From Asaia bogorensis (lineage in GTDB: Bacteria; Pseudomonadota; Alphaproteobacteria; Acetobacterales; Acetobacteraceae), in assembly GCA_945861095.1 (NCBI GenBank), contig CAMATI010000008.1, positions 1 through 46,140 of the forward strand: a stretch of 46,140 nucleotides of DNA, read 5' to 3'. Each line of letters begins with the position of its first letter. Positions within the stretch are counted from its first letter, which is position 1. The notes beneath the pieces are model-generated. The model was not told the DNA's origin, did no database searches, and saw nothing but the letters and a program-made list of their open reading frames with translations. Positions 23,256 through 31,757 of the stretch are shown here, piece by piece. The translations under genes were made by a program, and so were the position numbers.

Positions 23256-24188
23256 TTATCGCCGCCGGCGCAACCCGCAAAGCCCTAGCAGCCCAACGGC
23301 AAGCATACTGGCGGATATCGGCTCAGCCACCTCCAACGGTGCCAGCGATGCCAGATCGCCTCCACCAGCGTTGAACGCGGGGTAGAAATTCGCGGCGACA
23401 ACCGTGCGCAGATAGGACGGCAATGCGTATTGGAACAGGTCGTCGGAGGCATCACCATCCAAGGTGAACAGGACATTGGGGTTTTGGTCGCCGCCTGCCG
23501 CGAGCCCGCTGTTGTAGACCGGAATGCTGGGGAAGAAGGGATCCGGCGTCGTGTCGACGAAGGCAAGAGTCGCCGCGCCGGTATCGAGGTCCAGCGTGTA
23601 GAAGGTCGGGCCGTCGAAATCGGTCTGCTCGAACCGGTATGTGGTCAGGACCACCGTTCCGTCCTCGCGCTGCGCCAGGTCCGTTCCAGGAGCAATGTCG
23701 CGCGGCAATCCGCCGACGGTGATCGGGGTTTCACTCAGTACCGCACCGGTGGTGGGATCGATGCGGAGCAAGCTGTTGCTTGCCGAATCAACCACCCACA
23801 GCCGGTTCTGCCGATCGAACATCGCGCCGCGCATCGCGCGTCCGGTCATGGCGGATCCGATCGAGGTCGCAACGGCCGATGACGTGTTGATCGAGACCAG
23901 CCGCGACGTGGGGCCGGCATCCGTGCCGGTCATTTCAAAACCCAGCAGCCCATGCGTGCGCGACAGCGCCAACCCGTCCACATCGATCTGGGTGCTGTCG
24001 CGCGTCACCGACCCGATGATCGAAACCCCAGGCCCGCCGGTATCAAGAAACGAGAACAGCACCGCGGGCGCGGTCGAGACCTCCGTCCCGCCCGGCGAGA
24101 GACTTTTGACGCCATAGACCGTGCCGGACATGGCCGGCCAGGCGAAACACATCAGGGCGACCGCCAACGGCAAAGAACGGATCAGCAC
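23256..24188 (-). CDS. Exported beta-propeller-like protein with PEP-CTERM-like tail
   Basis: The 310-residue protein starts at a GTG (24188) preceded by GGAGAG, with a signal peptide LIRSLPLAVALMCFAWPAMSG. The body has repeated sheet-forming units such as RLVSINTSSAVATSIG, LLRIDPTTGAVLSET and FYTLDLDTGAATLAFVD, resembling DUF4394/propeller-type repeats. The C-terminus is AEPISASMLAVGLLGLCGLRRRR: a Glu-Pro pair, a hydrophobic helix with GL repeats and a basic end. This is the layout of PEP-CTERM sorting signals, but the first Pro of PEP is Ala. If it is a real signal, the protein would be processed by an exosortase encoded elsewhere. Function unknown. Confidence 0.8.
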   Translation of the reverse strand: MLIRSLPLAVALMCFAWPAMSGTVYGVKSLSPGGTEVSTAPAVLFSFLDTGGPGVSIIGSVTRDSTQIDVDGLALSRTHGLLGFEMTGTDAGPTSRLVSINTSSAVATSIGSAMTGRAMRGAMFDRQNRLWVVDSASNSLLRIDPTTGAVLSETPITVGGLPRDIAPGTDLAQREDGTVVLTTYRFEQTDFDGPTFYTLDLDTGAATLAFVDTTPDPFFPSIPVYNSGLAAGGDQNPNVLFTLDGDASDDLFQYALPSYLRTVVAANFYPAFNAGGGDLASLAPLEVAEPISASMLAVGLLGLCGLRRRR

Positions 24189-24263
24189 CGGCGACTCTCC
24201 ATCGGAACGTCTCGATTTTGATCGTATGGGCCCGAATTGAGCGGCGCACAAGACGTCCCGGCC

Positions 24264-25808
24264 TCAACCGCCGTCCAGTAACCGCTGCCTGACGTCCTTC
24301 TTCGCCACTTTGCCATATCCCGATTTGGGCAATTCGAGCCACAAAACGAACTGCTGCGGCCATTTGTATTTCGCCAGCCTGCCGTCCAAATGCGCGAGCA
24401 ATTCGGCCTCCGAAACGCCAGCCCCCTGTTCGAGCACCAGAACCGCGACGCCGGTTTCGCCCCATTTCTCATGCGGCATGCCCAGGACGCAGGCTTCCGC
24501 GACGGCGGGATGCAGCAGCAAGGCTTCCTCGATCTCCCGCGGATACACGTTCGATCCGCCGGAGATATACATGTCCGAGGCGCGCCCCGTGATGTAGAGG
24601 AAGCCACGCGCGTCCATGTGCCCCAGATCGCCGGTGTGGAACCAGCCGAACGTGGTTGCCTTGTCCGTGGCCTCCTGGTTGTTGTGGTAACCGGCGAAGA
24701 CGCCAGGGCCGCGCACGCAGATCTCTCCGGTCGTGTCGGGCGGCAGGTGAGTCCCGGCATCGTCCAGGATCGCGACATCCATGCCGGTGCGCGGAAAGCC
24801 GCAGCTTCCCACTGGCATGTCGGAGTCGTTCTCGCTGTGCAGGTCGGGTGGCAGCACGGTGATGTTGCCGGTCACTTCGCCCATGCCGAAATATTGCACG
24901 ATCACGCGGCCCAGCTTGCGCAACGCATGAAGCTGGTCGGCGCGATACATCGGCGCCCCGGCATAGATGACATGGCGCAGCGACGAATGGTCGTAGCGGT
25001 CCACCGCATCGTGACGGGTCAGCATGGTCAGGATCGTCGGCACCGTGAACATGTTGCTGACCCGGTGTTTTTCGACCAGACGCCACGCCTCCTCGCAATC
25101 CAGTCGTTCACCTGACAGCAGGATGGTCGGCGCGCCGCGCGCGATCTGCGGCAAGGCGTGGATGCCAGCCCCGTGCGACAGAGGCGCCACCACCAGGGAC
25201 GCGTCGCGCTCGGTCGTGCCAGGCATCAGGTCGCACAGGTGGTTGCAGATGACGTACTCCATCTGCCCATGGGTCAGGATGCCGGCCTTCGGGCGCCCGG
25301 TGGTGCCGGACGTGTAGAAGAACCAGGCGGGGTGGTCGCGATCCACATCGGCCAACTGTGTGACCGGTCTTGGATGGGTGGCCAGTGCCTCCCATTCCAG
25401 GTCGCCTTCGCCGATGCGGACTTCCAGCCGGCACGCCGGATTTTCCGCCCTGGCCGCCGCCGCGTGATCGGGGAAGGCACTGTCGAAAATATGCACCGCG
25501 GCGCCAGAGGACTGTGCGAGGTAGGCGACCTCCGGCGGGGTGAGACGAAAATTGGTGGGCACCCAGGTCGCGCCGACGGTCCAGGTCGCGAACATGGTTT
25601 CCAGGACGGCGTTGGAGTTCCTGGCATGCACCAGCACGCGATCGCCATGGCGCACGCCGCGCTCGGTCAGCGCACCGGCGGCGGCCTGCACGCGGCGTAG
25701 AAAATCCGCCCAGGTCCAGGTCTGGTCGCGCCAGACGATGGCGGGGCGATCGGGAAAGCGCCTTGCGGTCTGGACCAGGAGATGGGCCAGGTTCGAGGTC
25801 GGGATCAC
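24264..25808 (-). CDS. AMP-forming acyl-CoA synthetase
   Basis: Activates a carboxylic acid to its CoA thioester through an acyl-adenylate. The 514-residue protein has the ANL-superfamily core motifs: YTSGTTGRPKAG (about 165-176), a modified YFGMGEVTGN adenylation motif, TGRASDMYISGGSNVYPREIEE at the domain hinge, and the C-terminal GYGKVAKKD, which includes the catalytic lysine. The length fits medium- or short-chain fatty-acid or aryl CoA ligases. The GTG at 25808 has AAGGAG eight bases upstream. It follows the thiolase gene in the same direction, but the pair is separated by a large palindromic repeat, so co-transcription is doubtful. Substrate unknown. Confidence 0.9.
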   Translation of the reverse strand: MIPTSNLAHLLVQTARRFPDRPAIVWRDQTWTWADFLRRVQAAAGALTERGVRHGDRVLVHARNSNAVLETMFATWTVGATWVPTNFRLTPPEVAYLAQSSGAAVHIFDSAFPDHAAAARAENPACRLEVRIGEGDLEWEALATHPRPVTQLADVDRDHPAWFFYTSGTTGRPKAGILTHGQMEYVICNHLCDLMPGTTERDASLVVAPLSHGAGIHALPQIARGAPTILLSGERLDCEEAWRLVEKHRVSNMFTVPTILTMLTRHDAVDRYDHSSLRHVIYAGAPMYRADQLHALRKLGRVIVQYFGMGEVTGNITVLPPDLHSENDSDMPVGSCGFPRTGMDVAILDDAGTHLPPDTTGEICVRGPGVFAGYHNNQEATDKATTFGWFHTGDLGHMDARGFLYITGRASDMYISGGSNVYPREIEEALLLHPAVAEACVLGMPHEKWGETGVAVLVLEQGAGVSEAELLAHLDGRLAKYKWPQQFVLWLELPKSGYGKVAKKDVRQRLLDGG

Positions 25809-25835
25809 GGCTACGGCTCCTTCCTGGGGTCCGTG

Positions 25836-26107
25836 CTGGGGAGAGGTAGGGCGGGGCGCTGCCCCGGACCCCGCCAGGGGCTTTGCCCCCCATGGTCCCT
25901 TGCGACCCCACCAAAGGCGCGGCCTTTGGAATGCGTTCTTTTGTTGGGTTTCAGGATACGGCCCTACACGGACCTATCACCGTCCGTGTAGGGCCGTATC
26001 CTGAAACCCAACAATGGTCCGGGTTCCAAGGGCCGTCGCCCTTGGTGGGAGTCCAGGGGGCAAAGCCCCCTGGTGGGGTCCGGGGCAAAGCCCCGCCCTT
26101 CCCCTCC
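25836..26107. repeat. Head-to-head repeat with 33-bp perfect stem and GC-rich hairpin arms
   Basis: The centre is a perfect inverted repeat, 25941-25973 with 25982-26014, closed by an 8-base loop. Outside it, each arm carries a CCAAGGGC-type hairpin (right: TTCCAAGGGC-CGTC-GCCCTTGG) and a GGGGC-TTTG-CCCC hairpin, and then a second GGGGC hairpin, in mirror order. The two arms are therefore two copies of one unit of about 125 bp facing each other. The outer modules recur alone at 10102-10164. The element fills the gap between the thiolase stop (26108) and the CoA-ligase start (25808). Confidence 0.92.
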
Positions 26108-27277
26108 CTAGCGAACAGACTCCAGAATGGAGACGTAATTCGCGACCGCCGCCCCACCCATGTTGAACACGCCGGCGACATCCGCCTTCGGCAACTGCAT
26201 CGCGCCCGCCTCTCCGGTCAACTGCATCGCCGTAATCACATGCATGGATACGCCGGTGGCACCGATCGGATGGCCCTTCGCCTTCAGCCCGCCGGACCGG
26301 TTGATCGGCAGTTTGCCGTCCTTCTGTGTCCACCCCTCCAGAATGGCGCGCGCGCCCTGCCCCGGGGCGGTCAGGCCCATCGCCTCGTATTCGAGCAACT
26401 CCGCGATCGTGAAGCAGTCATGGGTTTCGACGAAAGACAGATCCTCCAGCTTCATGTCGGCGGTGCGCAGCGCCTGCGCCCAGGCATGCGCCGCGCCCTC
26501 GAACTGGGTGATGTCGCGCTTGCTGATCGGCAGGAAATCGTTGACCTGCACGGCCGCCTTGAAGCGCACGGCCTTGCCCATGGCCTTGGCGGTCGCCTCA
26601 TCCGTCATGATCAGCGCGGCCGCCCCGTCAGACACCAGCGAGCAATCGGTCCGCTTCAGCGGTGGCGCCACGTAGGGGTTCTTTTCGGACACGTTGCGGC
26701 AGAAATCATAGCCGAAATCCTTGCGCATCTGCGCATAGGGATTGTCCACGCCGTTCTTGTGGTTCTTCGCCGCGATCGCCGCCAGAGCGTCCGACTGATC
26801 GCCATGACGCTGGAAATACTTCTCGGCGATCTTGCCGAAAACGCCCGCGAAACCGGCCGGAATGTCGGATTCCTCCTTCTGGTAGCTCGCCTTCAGCAGA
26901 ATATCGCCGACTTCCTTGCCCGGGGTCGAGGTCATCTTCTCCACCCCGATCACCAGCGCGAAACGCCCCCGCCCAGCCAGCAGAAAATCGCGCGCCCCAT
27001 GGATCGCGGCCGACCCAGACGCGCAAGCGTTTTCGTAGCGGGTGATCGGCTTGAACCGCAGTTCCGGCACATGCTGCAACACCAGAGACGCAGGGAAATC
27101 CTGGTTCGAGAACCCATTGTTGAACAGGCTGAGAAACGTGCCCTCCACATCATGTGGTTCGAGCCCGGCGTCGGCGATGGCCGCCCCCGCGACGCGGCCG
27201 ATGAGCGATTCGATATCGGGGTCGTCAAGCTTGCCAAAGGGCGAATGCGCCCAGCCGACGATGCAGGCTTCGGTCAT
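26108..27277 (-). CDS. Thiolase family protein (acetyl-CoA acetyltransferase, SCP2-thiolase-like)
   Basis: The 389-residue protein has the thiolase fold: ENACASGSAAIHGA with the nucleophilic Cys85, VETHDCFTIAELL, and GHPIGATGVSMHV near the C-terminus with the His/Gly active-site loop. The ETHDCF plus GHPIGATG pair, with no second catalytic Cys in a CGGG motif, is typical of SCP2-thiolase-like proteins, which may perform retro-aldol or acyl-transfer reactions instead of standard thiolysis. The usual DUF35/OB-fold partner gene is not adjacent. AGGAG about seven bases before the ATG at 27277 supports the start. Confidence 0.9.
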   Translation of the reverse strand: MTEACIVGWAHSPFGKLDDPDIESLIGRVAGAAIADAGLEPHDVEGTFLSLFNNGFSNQDFPASLVLQHVPELRFKPITRYENACASGSAAIHGARDFLLAGRGRFALVIGVEKMTSTPGKEVGDILLKASYQKEESDIPAGFAGVFGKIAEKYFQRHGDQSDALAAIAAKNHKNGVDNPYAQMRKDFGYDFCRNVSEKNPYVAPPLKRTDCSLVSDGAAALIMTDEATAKAMGKAVRFKAAVQVNDFLPISKRDITQFEGAAHAWAQALRTADMKLEDLSFVETHDCFTIAELLEYEAMGLTAPGQGARAILEGWTQKDGKLPINRSGGLKAKGHPIGATGVSMHVITAMQLTGEAGAMQLPKADVAGVFNMGGAAVANYVSILESVR

Positions 27278-27507
27278 GATCGGTCTCCTGGTCCAAACAG
27301 GGGATCAGCCTAGCGGATCGCCGCTGAAAATGCGACATGGCGGCCACCGGCGTCCAACCGGCATCCCAACGGGTCGCCAATGGAGCAGCCCGACGGGAAT
27401 CCATGACCGCGCCATGGGATCCCTGAACGGGAGCTTGCACAACCCGAACGACAAAAAACGGCCATCGGTGGTTCGTCTTGCCCCAACCAAAGTCCCGCGG
27501 AGCCAGC

Positions 27508-28500
27508 ATGTACGAGCATCACCATCCGGAACATCCTGTCGAGGACATCCACGCGGACGGCCTAGTCTGGTCCCTGAACTTTCCCGCCGTCGGCGACCAG
27601 CCGGCCTGGACCTGGCAACATTACGATCTGGTGAATGCGCGCGCGCGCGCGATCCTGGAGGCGGACAGAGAGTGGCCCGACGACGCCCGCCTGATCCTGA
27701 CCGGGACGGACGAAACGCCGCGGATCATCCCGGATGTCGATGTGATCGCCGGCGTCCTGCCGACCTATGCACGTACCGGCAATCTGGACGAATTCGACCT
27801 GGTACATTGGCATTTCGCGGCCACTCGTGACCGGCTGGTAACCGCTCGCCGGCGTGGGGCGCGATCCCTGGCCGCGGTCTATCATCAACTCCGCGCGGAT
27901 TTTGCCCGCCTCGGCACCGTACCGCATGGGCCGGCCGCGGTCGTCGATCTGTGCCTGGCCGACTTCGCCCGCGCCTCCCGCGCGCGCCTCGTCACCCTGG
28001 CCGACGACCTGGACGCCATCGAGGACACGCTGCTGGAACAACGCTGGCCCGGCCGATTGTCGTCCCTGGCCGGGCGCATCGGCCAATCCCGTCGAGAGGC
28101 GGTGATCCTGAAACGCGCCCTGTTGCCGATCGCGCGCGTGCTGGACGAAATGGAGGAGGAAGCGCCCGCCTGGGTGCAGACCGACGAACATGAACACACC
28201 CGCAACGCAGTGATGGGCGTTCTGGACGACATCGCCGCGCTGAACGACCGCGCGCGCTCCTTGCAAGACGAACTGGCTTCACGCCAGACCGATGAGACCA
28301 ATCGCCGCCTCTACACGGTGTCGATCGTGACCGTCCTGCTGCTGCCCGCAACCTTCGTGACCGGGTTCTTCGGGATGAACACTAGCGACCTTCCCTGGAG
28401 CGGCGAAGGACTCGCGCATGGCAGCACCTACGCCGGGTTGGCTTGCCTGGCCGCCGTGTTGGTGACGTTGATGCTACTGAAATGGAAGCGCCTGCTCTGA
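27508..28500 (+). CDS. CorA/ZntB-family metal transporter
   Basis: The 330-residue protein has a cytoplasmic N-terminal domain with long helices (DDLDAIEDTLLEQ, QDELASRQTDETNRRLYTVSIVTV) and two C-terminal membrane segments joined by GMN at 289-291 in FFGMNTSDLPWSGE. The PWSGE sequence after GMN is the ZntB-like variant rather than the Mg-transporting MPE loop of CorA, so zinc or another divalent ion is more likely. The N-terminus is rich in histidine (YEHHHPEHP). The ATG at 27508 follows GGAG; a slightly longer in-frame start at 27478 is less likely. It is divergent from the thiolase. Confidence 0.9.
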   Translation: MYEHHHPEHPVEDIHADGLVWSLNFPAVGDQPAWTWQHYDLVNARARAILEADREWPDDARLILTGTDETPRIIPDVDVIAGVLPTYARTGNLDEFDLVHWHFAATRDRLVTARRRGARSLAAVYHQLRADFARLGTVPHGPAAVVDLCLADFARASRARLVTLADDLDAIEDTLLEQRWPGRLSSLAGRIGQSRREAVILKRALLPIARVLDEMEEEAPAWVQTDEHEHTRNAVMGVLDDIAALNDRARSLQDELASRQTDETNRRLYTVSIVTVLLLPATFVTGFFGMNTSDLPWSGEGLAHGSTYAGLACLAAVLVTLMLLKWKRLL

Positions 28501-28533
28501 CATGCCCTGATCGCCATCGGCCCTGATCGCCCT

Positions 28534-28598
28534 CGCCCGAATTGCAAGCGCCCGAATTGCAAGCGCCCGAATCGCAGGCGCCCGATCGCAGGCGCCCG
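28534..28598. repeat. 15-bp tandem repeat (four units plus partial)
   Basis: CGCCCGAATTGCAAG occurs at 28534 and 28549 exactly, then CGCCCGAATCGCAGG at 28564, a 14-base version at 28579 and a partial unit. It is preceded by two CCCTGATCGCC repeats (from about 28504). It fills the gap after the transporter gene; the rest of 28501-28733 has no gene. Confidence 0.9.
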
Positions 28599-28733
28599 TT
28601 TCGTCTTGCCCCCCGCCCGCCCCAAGCGTCCGGCATCTGATCAGGATCGGTGGCGGATCGTGCGCCATCCTCTATGCTTCCCGCCGGCACAGGCCTCCGG
28701 CCCAACCGGACGCCGCGGGAAAGGAAACGGACC

Positions 28734-29912
28734 ATGACTGAACAAGCATCTCGGGTCGCGCTTTACGCGAATGTCGGCCCGGAACTGACCCATTATGACG
28801 TCGATGTCGACGCGGCGACCCTGACCCGGCGCGACAGCGTCATTCTGCCGGCCAATGTTCAATATGTTTGGCCACATGCCTCCCGCGAATTCCTTTATGT
28901 GGCGACCAGCGACAGCGCCTCCGGCATGGGTGCGGCAGGCAACACCCATCACGTCAGCGCCTTTCGTATCGACCTCGCCTCCGGTGCCCTATCCCCCCAC
29001 GGCGCCCCAATCCCCCTCCCCGCTCGGCCGATCCACATGGCGACCGATGCGCCGTCGCGGAACATATTGGTGGCGTTCAATAATCCGGGTGCGGTGCGGA
29101 TCTATCGGATCAATCCGGACGGCACCGCGGGGGCGGAGGTCACCCAGTCGCCCAACGTCAATCCGGGGATATTCCCCCACCAGGTTCTGGCAAGCCTGGA
29201 CAACCGCCTTATCATTCTGGTCGCGCGCGGCCATGACGCGGACGGCGCCAGGCCGGAGGAACCCGGGGCGCTGATGGTATTCCGCAACAATGACGGAGTG
29301 CTGGAAGATCAGGCGATCGTCGCCCCCGAAGGCGGCTACGGGTTCGGGCCTCGGCATCTGGATTTCCATCCGACGCGACCGTGGATCTATGTCTCGCTGG
29401 AGCGGCAGAACGCGGTCGACATGTTCGTGCGTAACGGTGACACGCTGGAAGCGGCACCTCGCTTCCGGGTCAATACCCTGTCCGGCCCGGCGAATCCGGC
29501 CCATCGCCAGGTGGTGGGGACGGTTCACGTGCATCCAAACGGCCGTTTCGTCTATGTCGCCAACCGGGCGGCCGATACCGTCGATTTCAATGGGCGGAAA
29601 GTCTTCGTGGGTGGGGAGAACTCGATCGCCGTGTTCGCCATCGACCCGGCGACCGGCCAACCGACCGTCATCCAGCATGCCGATACAAACGGCATCCATC
29701 CCCGCACCTTCCATATCGATCCGACCGGGCGGTTGATGGTGGTGGCGCATATCATGGGCCTGCCCGTCCGGGTCGGCGATACGGTGGAACAGGTGCCGAT
29801 GCGCCTGTCACTGTTCCGCATCGGCGACGACGGAAAATTGGATTTCGTCCGGTCCTACGACGTGGACGCCAACGGCGGGACGATGTGGTGGATGGGCATG
29901 GTGGGTCTATAG
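28734..29912 (+). CDS. Lactonase-family seven-bladed beta-propeller protein
   Basis: The 392-residue protein belongs to the lactonase family (YbhE/6-phosphogluconolactonase-like). Typical repeats are visible: QYVWPHASREFLYVATSD, GPRHLDFHPTRPWIYVSLE, GTVHVHPNGRFVYVANRA, ENSIAVFAIDPATGQPT and PRTFHIDPTGRLMVVAH, each a propeller blade. No signal peptide is present, so it is probably cytoplasmic. It could hydrolyse 6-phosphogluconolactone or another sugar lactone; the context gives no pentose-phosphate partner. GGAAAGGAAACGG upstream supports the ATG at 28734. Confidence 0.9.
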   Translation: MTEQASRVALYANVGPELTHYDVDVDAATLTRRDSVILPANVQYVWPHASREFLYVATSDSASGMGAAGNTHHVSAFRIDLASGALSPHGAPIPLPARPIHMATDAPSRNILVAFNNPGAVRIYRINPDGTAGAEVTQSPNVNPGIFPHQVLASLDNRLIILVARGHDADGARPEEPGALMVFRNNDGVLEDQAIVAPEGGYGFGPRHLDFHPTRPWIYVSLERQNAVDMFVRNGDTLEAAPRFRVNTLSGPANPAHRQVVGTVHVHPNGRFVYVANRAADTVDFNGRKVFVGGENSIAVFAIDPATGQPTVIQHADTNGIHPRTFHIDPTGRLMVVAHIMGLPVRVGDTVEQVPMRLSLFRIGDDGKLDFVRSYDVDANGGTMWWMGMVGL

Positions 29913-29972
29913 TCCCCGCCAGGATGCACCGGGGTTTCTCGATGACGGAAATCACGTGACGGCAGACGTGAC

Positions 29973-31646
29973 ATGAGCCCGCGCGCGATCCGCTTCACCC
30001 GCCCGCTCCGTGCCGACACTCGTGGCATCGGCGTCGCGGGTCTGCTGGTGTTGGCGTATCTCGGCTGCGAGTGGCTGAGTGAGGTCCACGAGTACAAGGG
30101 ACTGCCGGTGACCGCGTGGAATCCGGGCCTCGGCCTCGTGTTCGCCACCATGATGCACCGACCGGCCGCCGGGGCCGCGATCCTGTTCCTGGCCATCGTG
30201 CTGGCCGAGCGGTTTGTCGTCCATAGCGTCCTGAATGCGGAGGCGATCGTGGCCCTGGCGGCGATCACCTCCGCCAGCTACGGGCTTGCCGCTTTCGTCG
30301 TGCGGCGGCACTGCCGCATCGATCTGGCGCTTGAGCGGCTCCGCGATGTCGCCGGGTTGCTTATTGCTGGCATTCTTGCCGCCGTGACCAACGCCACGCT
30401 GTTGACCGTGCTGTTCGTCGCCATCGGCCATATGACCTGGGCCGACCTTACCGAGGCTTCGCTCCCGCTGCTGGTGGGGGATGTGATCGGCATCGCCGTT
30501 GTCACGCCCCCGGTCTTGCGGTGGTTGGCCGGCGGATTGTTCCGGCACGGATCGCCAGGGGTTTCCTACGTCATCGGCGGAATTGCCGCGCCGGCCATCG
30601 CCATCGGCGTCGTGCTTTGGCTGACGCTGCGGGGTGGCGATCCCGCCGCGATCGGCTATCTTTACGTCCTCTGCCTCCCCGTTGTCGGAGCCGCCCTCTG
30701 GCTCGGCCTGGACGGAGCCTGCGCCAGCCTGATCATCAGCCAGCTTCTGTCGATCGTGTTGTTGCATCTGTTCGGTTATGACGCCTGGGCCTTCACCCGG
30801 CTTCAGGCCGTGATGACAATCCTGAGTGCCACCGGCCTGTTGTGCGGCACGGTCGTCAGCGAACGCAACGCGGCAACCCGCCGAGCCGACCTGGCGCGCG
30901 CGGTCGCGGCGGATCGGGAGGCGGAGGCAATACGCGCGGATCGTTTCGGTCTGGCGACCGGTATGACATCGGCATTGTCTCATGAAATCGCGCAGCCGAT
31001 CACCGCGGCGCGCGCCCAGGCTCGGGCTGCCGAACTGCGGCTTGATGCGGGGACCCCGCCGGACCCGGAAAGGTTACGTGAACACCTGCGCGCGGCGGTC
31101 GCCCAGATCGATCTCGCAGCGGACATATTGAGCCGCATGCGGGCGTTCATCGGCCGTGGCACGCCCGACCAGCAGCCGTCTTCCATCGCCGTGATTATCG
31201 AGGATGCGATGGTGCTTATCGGCCCGCGCGCGGTGCGGCACGGGGTCGTCATTGAAACAAGGATTGCCGCCGATATCCCGCTGGTGCCCTGCGATCGAAT
31301 CCAGATCCAACAGGTGTTGATGAATCTGGTCGGCAATGCGATCGACGCCGTCATCGGCGAGAAGCGGATCGCACCCGCCACCGCCACCCACCACGTCGTC
31401 ATCAGCGCCGGGATGGCTGACGGGCGGGATCGGGTCATACTGTCCGTGCGCGACCGCGGACCAGGCATTCCCACTGGTCTTGCGTCCCGCGTTTTCGAAC
31501 CGCTGATGACCGCGAAATCGGATGGTTTGGGGCTTGGCCTGTCCGTGTGCTCCTTGATCGTCGAGGCCCACGGCGGACGCATCTGGTTGGAAGGGACATC
31601 TCCAGGCACCACCGAATTTCGGTTCTGGTTGCCTGTTAGAGCATGA
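29973..31646 (+). CDS. MASE1-type membrane sensor histidine kinase
   Basis: The 557-residue protein has about eight membrane helices in the first 290 residues (MASE1 pattern: AWNPGLGLVFATMMHRPA at the N-terminal end, PLLVGDVIGIAVVTPP in the middle), a short linker, then HisKA with LSHEIAQPITAAR (phosphoacceptor His337) and HATPase boxes: QVLMNLVGNAIDAV, RDRGPGIP, FEPLMTAKSDGLGLGLS. The kinase half is closest to FixL/TtrS-type kinases. It is followed by a FixJ-like regulator 111 bp downstream, so the two form a two-component pair. The last codons and TGA lie inside a dispersed repeat element. The signal is unknown. Confidence 0.9.
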   Translation: MSPRAIRFTRPLRADTRGIGVAGLLVLAYLGCEWLSEVHEYKGLPVTAWNPGLGLVFATMMHRPAAGAAILFLAIVLAERFVVHSVLNAEAIVALAAITSASYGLAAFVVRRHCRIDLALERLRDVAGLLIAGILAAVTNATLLTVLFVAIGHMTWADLTEASLPLLVGDVIGIAVVTPPVLRWLAGGLFRHGSPGVSYVIGGIAAPAIAIGVVLWLTLRGGDPAAIGYLYVLCLPVVGAALWLGLDGACASLIISQLLSIVLLHLFGYDAWAFTRLQAVMTILSATGLLCGTVVSERNAATRRADLARAVAADREAEAIRADRFGLATGMTSALSHEIAQPITAARAQARAAELRLDAGTPPDPERLREHLRAAVAQIDLAADILSRMRAFIGRGTPDQQPSSIAVIIEDAMVLIGPRAVRHGVVIETRIAADIPLVPCDRIQIQQVLMNLVGNAIDAVIGEKRIAPATATHHVVISAGMADGRDRVILSVRDRGPGIPTGLASRVFEPLMTAKSDGLGLGLSVCSLIVEAHGGRIWLEGTSPGTTEFRFWLPVRA

Positions 31647-31710
31647 TCGTACTGAGCGGAACGTAACAGTGCGTGAATCATGCGATTAAACAAAGAGCCA
31701 GAGCGGTTTG
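31637..31710. repeat. Dispersed repeat, copy 2, supplying the stop codon of the kinase gene
   Basis: It aligns with 22603-22678 (TAGA-x-CATGATCG, GTAACAG, GTGAAT-x-ATGCGA). It begins within the last codons of the sensor kinase, so Arg-Ala and the TGA are repeat-encoded. Downstream AGAGCGGT (31700-31707) is matched by an inverted ACCGCTCT at 31731-31738. Confidence 0.7.
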
Positions 31711-31757
31711 CCATTTCCAGGCAGGGTGCGACCGCTCTAGCCCGTCGGAGCTGAAAG

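Noticed and set aside
26015..26181. Short frames crossing the large palindrome
   Set aside because: The two arms give the same translated phrase in both directions (SGYGPTRT), which shows a repeat, not a gene.
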